The notes beneath the pieces were generated by a model. The model searched no databases and was not told the DNA's origin. It saw only the letters and a list, made by a program, of their open reading frames with translations. 7,994 nucleotides of DNA from a bacterium (GTDB lineage Bacteria > Ratteibacteria > UBA8468 > B48-G9 > DTJG01): assembly GCA_026418655.1 (NCBI GenBank), contig JAOAAW010000214.1, forward strand, positions 1-7,994, written 5' to 3'. The position numbers and the translations under genes are program-made. Below, one piece after another: positions 1 to 5,899 of the stretch (positions are counted from its first letter, which is position 1; every line of letters begins with the position of its first letter).

Positions 1-527
1 CGTATACTCCCACTGAGAGAAATCCAATTGGTGGAGAACATTTCGGCAGGCCTATTATTTGTGGGAAGAAACATCCATTTATTAAACACAGGGGTAAATT
101 GTGGGGGTGCGAGTTGCTTTATAAACTTCAGAAAGAGATATATCATGCAGCAAAAAACACGAAAAAAGATTGTTTGATAACAAGTAGCACAGTTAATCCA
201 TATTTTTATGATACTTTTGATATGGTTAGACTGCATGATGCTGGCGTGATATTTCCGGAGACCGATATTTTTATGGCAATGAAAGCAAGAGCAGACCTTG
301 CAAGAGCTACCCTACCCTGCCATCCCATTGACACTGATGATTGGATTCATTCTTATTATGACAAATGGCTTGACTTCACTATCAACAGTAAAAAAATAGG
401 AGTGCCCTGTATTTTTTATACTGAGAGATTTGTTCTTATTAGGCCGGCTCCAGGGTTCTTGCCTATAAAGAGGCAGGATTTGAGGATTATTGCAAAATCG
501 TGGAAAGACTATATCAAGCACATTTAA
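1..527 (+). CDS. C-terminal part of a putative TIM-barrel glycoside hydrolase (alpha-galactosidase/GH36-like), 5' end missing
   Basis: The reading frame is open from the left edge (first full codon at 3) to a TAA at 525-527, giving 175 visible residues, so the start lies outside the window. A TTG at 99 is in frame, but well-formed protein sequence continues upstream of it (NPIGGEHFGRP, residues about 7-17), so it is not the start. Visible features are an alternation of predicted strands and helices typical of a TIM barrel: an amphipathic helix around ELLYKLQKEIYHAAK, then NPYF with FDMVRLHD, then RADLARA and HPIDTDDW, and a final helix ending in WKDYIKHI. I recall this order of elements from uncharacterised proteins annotated as alpha-galactosidase or GH36-like. 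The region expected to hold the nucleophile lies upstream and is not visible, so activity is inferred. No signal peptide can be assessed. The gene converges on mutL with a 3-bp gap. The coding status is firm and the family assignment is tentative. Confidence 0.6.
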   Translation, partial: YTPTERNPIGGEHFGRPIICGKKHPFIKHRGKLWGCELLYKLQKEIYHAAKNTKKDCLITSSTVNPYFYDTFDMVRLHDAGVIFPETDIFMAMKARADLARATLPCHPIDTDDWIHSYYDKWLDFTINSKKIGVPCIFYTERFVLIRPAPGFLPIKRQDLRIIAKSWKDYIKHI

Positions 528-530
528 TGA

Positions 531-2225
531 TTATCTCAAAAACATTTTCTCAATAAACTTTCTTTCAATTTCTACGATGGTAGGTCTTCCGTGGGGACAG
601 GTTAGTGGATTGTTACACGAAACCAGTTGTATTTTGAGTGCCTCTGCTTCCTCAGATGATAATTGTTGACCGGACATTGTTGAACCCCTACACGCCTTTT
701 TTAAAATGGTTTCAATATCAAAGGCATGAACTCCTTCTGAAAGGATGTTCCGGACTGCCAATTCAGGTTTTTTAATCCCCTCAGGACAGGAATGAATAGC
801 TATTGTCTTACTGTCCCATTGTGTTGTTTGGAATCCTATCTTTTCGAGTTTTGTTTTTCCTTCCAACTTCCAGTTTATCATCTCAATTGCTGTTAGAGGT
901 ACACTTACCGGAATCAATAACTGATGTGTTATTACCTTTCCTTTATTTACCTGAGCAAGTAGTTTTTCAAATATTATTCGTTCATGAGCTGCATGTTGAT
1001 CAACAATGAAGAGTCTCTCGTTATATTCAAATAACAGATATGTTGATAGAATTGTTGCAATGTATTTTGATTGTATAAAATCCTTTCTAAAATCCTTGGG
1101 TTCATAAGATGGTTGTGGTCCATTTCCAAAAAGAGATTCTTCTATATTAAGATTTTTGTACTCCTCTGATTTTTCAGAAGCATGCTGGTGAGAAGGTTCA
1201 ATTTTTATCTGGTATGAAAAAGTTTTCGGTTGAATCATTTGGAAAAGATTTTTTTCAACAATTTTTTTAAGGGTATCTAGTATTTCTGATTCATTTCTTA
1301 TTCTAACCTCTCTTTTTGTGGGATGAACATTAACATCCACATCTTCTTTTCTAATCTGTAAAAAAAGCGCAAAGACAGGATATGTTTCAGGTGGCAGAAA
1401 ATTGCGATAAATGTCGTTTATAATAAATGAAAATGCACTGTGCTGTACAGGTCTTTTGTTTACAAAAATAAACTGAATGTCCTTTTTTGCCCGATTGATA
1501 TCTGTATTCCCTGAAATCATTTTCAAGGAGATAGAATTGTCAGGCGATTTCCATGAAATTTCAATAAGATATTTCTCATCTATATTAAATATTTCACCAA
1601 TTCTTCGTAATTCAGAACAGCCAGCGTGCAGTTCTAAGATCTTTTTTTTATTATGGATAAGATAAAACGATATTGATGGATATAAGATCATATAAGGAAT
1701 TAGGACATTTAGAATTCTTTTAAATTCAGCATTATCTGATTTGAGAAACTTTCTCCGTGCCGGTATATTTGCGAAGAGGTTATGAACTTCAATTTCTGTG
1801 CCGTTCTGCATTGAAACTGGTCTTGGGTCAGTTTTTACACCATTTTTCACCTGTATTTCCCATCCTGTTTCATCTCTGCTGGTCTTACTCCTTAGGAAAA
1901 CTTCTGAAACTGAAGCAATGCTATAAAGGGCTTCACCTCTGAATCCCATACTGTCTATTTTAAAAAGGTCTTCAAAGCTCTTTATTTTACTTGTTGAATG
2001 TCTTTGAAAAAGTAGCGGTATATCATCCTTTTCAATACCCAATCCGTTATCTCTGACAACTATCAGGTTTTTTCCACTTTTGACAAGAATAATTGTTATT
2101 TTTTTAGCGTCCGCATCAATTGAGTTTTCGATAAGTTCCTTAACAACCGATGATGGTCTTTCTATAACCTCTCCAGCAGCAATTTTACTGGCTATTATTT
2201 CGGGTAATATCTGAATTTTTCCCAT
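531..2225 (-). CDS. mutL: DNA mismatch repair protein MutL, endonuclease-type
   Basis: MutL is a dimeric GHKL ATPase that links mismatch-bound MutS to strand incision. The chosen start gives 564 residues. The N-terminal ATPase motifs are complete: KELIENSIDADA around residues 30-40 (catalytic Glu and Mg-binding Asn), DNGLGI at 59-64 and GFRGEAL at 94-100, then VDVNVHPTKREVR near 296-308. A short linker, about 330-390, joins the C-terminal dimerisation and nuclease domain. That domain has DQHA-x2-E-x4-E (D409, E415, E420), ACR (511-513) and CPHGRP (543-548), the metal-binding nuclease motifs absent from E. coli MutL, so self-nicking is expected. The ATG at 2225 is preferred because the conserved N-terminus begins right after it and a GGAG lies 9 nt upstream. 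An in-frame GTG at 2264 would add 13 unconserved residues without a Shine-Dalgarno site, and an ATG at 2240 has poor spacing. The gene overlaps mutS by 41 nt and is probably cotranscribed and coupled with it. Identity is very secure. Confidence 0.97.
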   Translation of the reverse strand: MGKIQILPEIIASKIAAGEVIERPSSVVKELIENSIDADAKKITIILVKSGKNLIVVRDNGLGIEKDDIPLLFQRHSTSKIKSFEDLFKIDSMGFRGEALYSIASVSEVFLRSKTSRDETGWEIQVKNGVKTDPRPVSMQNGTEIEVHNLFANIPARRKFLKSDNAEFKRILNVLIPYMILYPSISFYLIHNKKKILELHAGCSELRRIGEIFNIDEKYLIEISWKSPDNSISLKMISGNTDINRAKKDIQFIFVNKRPVQHSAFSFIINDIYRNFLPPETYPVFALFLQIRKEDVDVNVHPTKREVRIRNESEILDTLKKIVEKNLFQMIQPKTFSYQIKIEPSHQHASEKSEEYKNLNIEESLFGNGPQPSYEPKDFRKDFIQSKYIATILSTYLLFEYNERLFIVDQHAAHERIIFEKLLAQVNKGKVITHQLLIPVSVPLTAIEMINWKLEGKTKLEKIGFQTTQWDSKTIAIHSCPEGIKKPELAVRNILSEGVHAFDIETILKKACRGSTMSGQQLSSEEAEALKIQLVSCNNPLTCPHGRPTIVEIERKFIEKMFLR

Positions 2226-4767
2226 TGATTTTTTCTCCATCTTCCAGCATCTTTTTCCATTCACTTATTTTTTGCAATGCCTGTAATGGCGTTATATGGT
2301 CAGGATCGATTGCTTTTAATTCAGTTTTTATTATTTCAGATTGCGGGTCTGCCTGTGTTACAAATAGCGAAAGTTGTTGATTCGCTTCTGCAGAAAATTT
2401 TTTACCCGACTCAAGATCGGCAAGTATTTCTTTTGATCTTTCTATCACTTTTTCTGGAATACCCGCAAGTTTTGCAACGTATATCCCGTAACTTTGGTCA
2501 GTGCCACCAGGAATTATTTTATGCAAGAATATGATTTCTCCCTCCCATTCCTTAACCGCTACATTATAATTTTTCACTCCAGGGTGATCTTTTGCCAGCT
2601 CAATCAATTCATGGAAATGTGTTGCAAAAAGGGTTCTGACTTTTTGATGGTAAAGATATTCCGCTACTGCCCAGGCAAGGGCAAGTCCGTCAAAAGTACT
2701 TGTTCCTCTTCCAATTTCATCAAGTACTATCAAACTTTTTGAAGTAAGATTTGTTAGTATGGAAGCTGTTTCTGTCATTTCAACCATAAATGTACTCTGT
2801 CCTTTTGATATTTCGTCATGTGCACCAATTCTTGCAAATATCTTATCAACGAGACCGATGGTTGCTTCTGACGCAGGGATGTATGAACCGCTTTGGGCCA
2901 TGATTACGAGAATTGCGACCTGTCTTATATAAGTTGATTTGCCAGCCATATTTGGCCCTGTTATAACAAGCAATCTATTGTCATTACAGTCAACAAGGGT
3001 GTCATTGGGTATAAATTTATTTTCAAGGAAGGATTCAACGAGTGGATGTCTTCCGTCTTTGATGATTATTTCGTCTGTGCTGGTTATCATTGGTCTGGTA
3101 TAGTTTTGAGAGTTTGCGACTGTACTCAGTGCAACTAGAACATCAATCGCACCTATTGAACTGGAAATTTTATGAATTTCTTTTGAATACTCCAGAATCT
3201 TTGATATTATTTTTTTTACAATTGCCTGTTCAATTTCAATAATTTTTTCTTGAGCAGAGAGAATTTTTTCTTCAAACTCTTTAAGCTCAGGGGTAATAAA
3301 CCTTTCTGCGTTAACGAGTGTCTGTTTACGGAGGTACCTTTCAGGAACGAGATGAAGATTTGCTTTACTTATTTCAATATAGTATCCGAAAATCTGCGTA
3401 TAACCTATCTTTAAAGAGGAAATACCTGTTTTCTTTATTTCTTCTGCCTGGTAATTTTTCAGCCAGTCATTTGCGTTTTCCTTCACATTGCGATATAAGT
3501 CAAGTTCTTTATCAAATCCCCTTTTTATTATTTCACCTTCAGGTGAATTAACCGGTATTTCTGGGTTAATAGATTCTTCAAGAAAATTTCTGAGGTCAGG
3601 GATATCTTCTATGAAAAAATATGCATTCAATTTAGAGAATTTATGAAGTAATTCCTGTATATTCGGTAGCAAGGCAAGGGTATTTTTTATCGCTATGATA
3701 TCTTTCGGATTCGAATAGCCAGAACTCAATCTTGAAAGGGACTTTTCGATGTCATATACACAACTCAAGATTTCTGCCAGAGATTGTTGAATGAATGATT
3801 CTTCTTTAAGTATTGAGATTGCATCAAGCCTTTCATTAATTTTTACTGGATCTTTTAGCGGATGCATAATCCACTCTCTTAATGTCCTCCTACCGGATGC
3901 TGTTTTTGTTCTATCCAATATTTTTACAAGGGATTCTAGCTCAAGTCCTTTTACAGCTGCTGGTGAGATATAAACGAATTCGGAGTCATCATAAAGAACA
4001 AGCCTATCAATATGATGCATTGGACTTTTCGACATTTCTTTTACATAGTCCAGAAGTCCGCCTGCGGCTCTTATTGCAAGCGGTTTATCTTCTATACCGG
4101 TAGCAGCAACTGAATGGATTCTAAAATGTTCGCAGATATTTCTGATGGATGATTCAAGACTAAATTTCCAATCTTCGATGTTGCTCAAGGTGAAATTTTT
4201 GCCTTTCCCGGTGATCTCGTCCAGCAATTGTATAAATTGCTTTTGCTGTGATTCTGGATAAACGATTTCGTATATCGACAGTTTTGAAAATATTGTTGCA
4301 AGCATCTCCTTGTTATTGTATTGATTTGTTTTTAGAGTACCAGTCGACGTATCTATGAAGGCTACACCAAAATTATCCTTTTCAAGAACAATTGAAAGAA
4401 GATGTCTCGATGTAGTTGCGTCGTCAAGAAATGTGCCCGCACTGATAATTCGCACAACTTCCCTTTTTACAATTCCTTTTGCCTGTGAGGGATCTTCTGT
4501 CTGTTCGCATATAGCAACCTTGTATCCGTGTTTAATTAATCTACCAATGTAAGAATCTGCCGCATGATATGGAATACCACACATAGGTATCCTGCCAGAT
4601 TTTCCAGCATCTCTTGAGGTGAGGACAAGATCAAGGATACTTGATGCCTTTTTTGCATCGTCATAAAACATTTCGTAGAAGTCTCCAAGTCTGAAGAATA
4701 GAATGCAATCATGATACTTCTTTTTTATACCATGATACTGCTTGAGCATTGGTGTAAGGTTTTCCAT
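2185..4767 (-). CDS. mutS: DNA mismatch repair protein MutS (MutS1)
   Basis: MutS binds mismatches and small loops and uses ATP to become a sliding clamp that recruits MutL. The 860-residue length is normal for MutS1. The mismatch-recognition motif GDFYEMF at 28-34 gives the Phe-x-Glu pair F30 and E32. The connector, core/lever and clamp domains fill roughly 115-560. The ABC-type ATPase follows: Walker A GPNMAGKS at 604-611, signature region around 651-664 (DEISKGQSTF), Walker B LIVLDE at 679-684, and H-loop ATHFHE at 715-720. QLSLF at 798-802 matches the beta-clamp binding motif. The C-terminus has the family's TPLQAL...WKKML helix. The ATG at 4767 fits the family start (LTPM...QY). The next upstream in-frame stop is at 4792-4794. 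No Shine-Dalgarno sequence precedes the start; the leader reads ACCTTTAACAAAA. The gene is divergent from hisC and is followed by overlapping mutL. Identity is very secure. Confidence 0.98.
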   Translation of the reverse strand: MENLTPMLKQYHGIKKKYHDCILFFRLGDFYEMFYDDAKKASSILDLVLTSRDAGKSGRIPMCGIPYHAADSYIGRLIKHGYKVAICEQTEDPSQAKGIVKREVVRIISAGTFLDDATTSRHLLSIVLEKDNFGVAFIDTSTGTLKTNQYNNKEMLATIFSKLSIYEIVYPESQQKQFIQLLDEITGKGKNFTLSNIEDWKFSLESSIRNICEHFRIHSVAATGIEDKPLAIRAAGGLLDYVKEMSKSPMHHIDRLVLYDDSEFVYISPAAVKGLELESLVKILDRTKTASGRRTLREWIMHPLKDPVKINERLDAISILKEESFIQQSLAEILSCVYDIEKSLSRLSSGYSNPKDIIAIKNTLALLPNIQELLHKFSKLNAYFFIEDIPDLRNFLEESINPEIPVNSPEGEIIKRGFDKELDLYRNVKENANDWLKNYQAEEIKKTGISSLKIGYTQIFGYYIEISKANLHLVPERYLRKQTLVNAERFITPELKEFEEKILSAQEKIIEIEQAIVKKIISKILEYSKEIHKISSSIGAIDVLVALSTVANSQNYTRPMITSTDEIIIKDGRHPLVESFLENKFIPNDTLVDCNDNRLLVITGPNMAGKSTYIRQVAILVIMAQSGSYIPASEATIGLVDKIFARIGAHDEISKGQSTFMVEMTETASILTNLTSKSLIVLDEIGRGTSTFDGLALAWAVAEYLYHQKVRTLFATHFHELIELAKDHPGVKNYNVAVKEWEGEIIFLHKIIPGGTDQSYGIYVAKLAGIPEKVIERSKEILADLESGKKFSAEANQQLSLFVTQADPQSEIIKTELKAIDPDHITPLQALQKISEWKKMLEDGEKINGKNSDITRNNSQ
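2235..2238 (-). promoter_or_regulatory. Ribosome binding site of mutL, inside the mutS coding region
   Basis: Read on the minus strand this is GGAG, followed by a 9-nt spacer (2226-2234) and the ATG at 2225. It decides between three in-frame mutL starts: the GTG at 2264 and the ATG at 2240 have no well-placed Shine-Dalgarno sequence. The site lies within the last codons of mutS, which fits translational coupling. The site is seen directly; its function is inferred. Confidence 0.6.
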
Positions 4768-4783
4768 TTTTGTTAAAGGTATG

Positions 4784-4792
4784 TGATATAAT
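4784..4792 (+). promoter_or_regulatory. Probable extended -10 promoter for hisC-malQ
   Basis: TGATATAAT is a perfect extended -10 element (TGn plus TATAAT, with the hexamer at 4787-4792). No good -35 hexamer lies 16-18 bp upstream (4763-4770 reads tccatttt), which an extended -10 can tolerate. Transcription would start near 4799, giving a leader of about 42 nt before the hisC GTG. The motif is seen directly; promoter activity is inferred from the motif and its divergent intergenic position. Confidence 0.6.
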
Positions 4793-4804
4793 TATCCAGA
4801 CGCA

Positions 4805-4810
4805 ATTATA
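4805..4810 (-). promoter_or_regulatory. Probable -10 box for the mutS-mutL operon
   Basis: On the minus strand this is a perfect TATAAT, preceded by TGGTAA, so an overlapping reading as extended -10 TGG-TAATAT is also possible. The -35 region (about 4827-4833, minus-strand TTCCTT or ATTCCT) matches poorly. The predicted start near 4798 gives a mutS leader of about 31 nt with no Shine-Dalgarno sequence. Activity is inferred. Confidence 0.5.
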
Positions 4811-4825
4811 TTACCATATTTCAGG

Positions 4826-4831
4826 AAAGGA
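4826..4831 (+). promoter_or_regulatory. Ribosome binding site of hisC
   Basis: AAAGGA, preceded by an overlapping AGGAA at 4823-4827, lies 9 nt before the GTG at 4841. An in-frame TAG at 4835-4837 rules out any start further upstream. The ATG at 4850 would sit about 18 nt from this site, so the GTG is preferred. Confidence 0.6.
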
Positions 4832-4840
4832 ATATAGACC

Positions 4841-5899
4841 GTGAAGAGGATGTTTAACAGAATTTTTGATAAACTTTCTCCTTATCTACCTGGTGAACAA
4901 CCTATTGAAAAAAAAATTATAAAATTGAACACCAACGAAAATCCTTTCCCCCCACCCCGGAAGGTTTTGGCAGAAATTAAGAAATCAGTCAATGGTCAAT
5001 TAAGATTATATCCTGACCCCCAGGCAACAAAACTTAGAAGATTTATTGGGGAGATTTATGGTTTTTCTCCCGATTGGATTTTTGTTGGAAATGGGTCGGA
5101 TGAAATTCTTAGATTGTGCATTTTTGCCTTTTCAAGTGTTAGTGAAAGAATTGCTTTTCCGTATCCAAGTTACCCTCTTTATGAAACCCTTTCTATGATT
5201 GCTGATAGGAAACCGATAAAGATAATGATGAATAATGATTTTACAATACCTGCGAGTTTCGTGAACACATTCAATAATTGCGTAAAAATTGTTGCTAATC
5301 CCGATTCTCCGTCTGGAATTTTTCATTCGGTGAAATTACTCGAAGAAACAATTAAAAATTCAAAAAGAGTGTTCATTATTGATGAGGCCTATGTTGATTT
5401 TGCAGAAACAGACTGTCTGCATTTTGTAAAGAAATATGATAATGTGATAGTAACAAGAAGTTTTTCAAAATCTTTTTCACTTGCGGGTATAAGACTGGGT
5501 TATTGTTTTGGGAACCCAGAATTGATTTCTGCTTTATTTTCAATTAAAGACTCGTACAACGTAAATCTTATATCCCAATCTGCCGGCATTGCTGCAATGA
5601 AAAATTTTGTATATATGAAAAGTAATTGTGAAAAGATAATAAGAAATAGGGAATGGTTAAAAAATAAACTTACAAAACTTAACTTTCATGTTTTTCCTTC
5701 CTCTGCTAACTTTCTTTTTGTAGAGCCACCTGACAGGAACGCAAAATTCCTTTATGAGTTCTTAAAACGGCATAAGATTTTTATCAGATATTTCAGCAAT
5801 ATTCCTGAATTGAAAAATTATTTGAGGATTACAATTGGAACTCAAAAAGAACTTTTAACAATGCTAAAATTTATAAAAAAATTTTATGGTTTTAAGTGA
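4841..5899 (+). CDS. hisC: Histidinol-phosphate aminotransferase
   Basis: HisC is a cytoplasmic PLP enzyme that moves an amino group from glutamate to imidazole-acetol phosphate, making histidinol phosphate in histidine biosynthesis. At 352 residues the length is typical of fold-type I, class II HisC. Visible signatures are LNTNENPFPPP (29-39, substrate-binding N-terminus), YPDP (57-60), GNGSDEIL (83-90, cofactor phosphate region), PYPSYPLY (107-114), NPDSPSG (153-159, with N153), DEAYVDF (181-187, with D181 to the pyridine nitrogen and Y184), SFSKSFSLAGIRLG (207-220, PLP-forming K210 and R218), and a C-terminal YLRITIGT (substrate carboxylate/phosphate Arg). Translation probably begins at GTG 4841, just after an in-frame TAG at 4835-4837. 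The gene is divergent from mutS and overlaps malQ by 14 nt. No other his gene is in the window. Some HisC-like enzymes use other aromatic keto acids, so strict specificity is inferred. Confidence 0.93.
   Translation: MKRMFNRIFDKLSPYLPGEQPIEKKIIKLNTNENPFPPPRKVLAEIKKSVNGQLRLYPDPQATKLRRFIGEIYGFSPDWIFVGNGSDEILRLCIFAFSSVSERIAFPYPSYPLYETLSMIADRKPIKIMMNNDFTIPASFVNTFNNCVKIVANPDSPSGIFHSVKLLEETIKNSKRVFIIDEAYVDFAETDCLHFVKKYDNVIVTRSFSKSFSLAGIRLGYCFGNPELISALFSIKDSYNVNLISQSAGIAAMKNFVYMKSNCEKIIRNREWLKNKLTKLNFHVFPSSANFLFVEPPDRNAKFLYEFLKRHKIFIRYFSNIPELKNYLRITIGTQKELLTMLKFIKKFYGFK

Larger units (their letters stand above)
4783..4814. repeat. Near-perfect dyad joining the two opposed -10 boxes
   Basis: ATATAATT at 4786-4793 is the exact inverted complement of AATTATAT at 4804-4811, with a 10-bp spacer (atccagacgc). 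After one mismatched pair (4785/4812) the symmetry continues for two more pairs (4783-4784 with 4813-4814), so 10 of 11 pairs match. The dyad contains both TATAAT hexamers. It may be symmetry of a bidirectional promoter, an operator for a dimeric regulator, or both. The repeat is seen directly; its role is inferred. Confidence 0.6.

Noticed and set aside
99..101. TTG as start of the left-edge gene
   Set aside because: Good-quality protein sequence continues in frame upstream to the window edge, so this is an internal leucine.
312..521. Minus-strand open frame opposite the left-edge gene
   Set aside because: The plus-strand frame is longer, runs in from the edge and has conserved-looking blocks. 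The antisense frame has none.
1126..1137. ESLF in the MutL linker as a second clamp-binding motif
   Set aside because: It resembles the end of QLSLF but lacks the leading Gln and Leu. A four-residue match in a flexible linker is not enough.
2226..2264. Longer MutL from GTG 2264 or ATG 2240
   Set aside because: The added residues have no counterpart in MutL families, and neither start has a well-spaced Shine-Dalgarno site, unlike the ATG at 2225.
2277..2742. Plus-strand open frames antisense to the mutS 3' part
   Set aside because: The opposite strand encodes the conserved MutS ATPase and clamp motif. The plus-strand translations are low-complexity and hydrophobic without motifs.
4770..4775. 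TTGTTA as -35 box for the hisC promoter
   Set aside because: It is only 11 bp from the TATAAT at 4787, too close for a sigma-70 type promoter. The extended -10 explains the promoter better.
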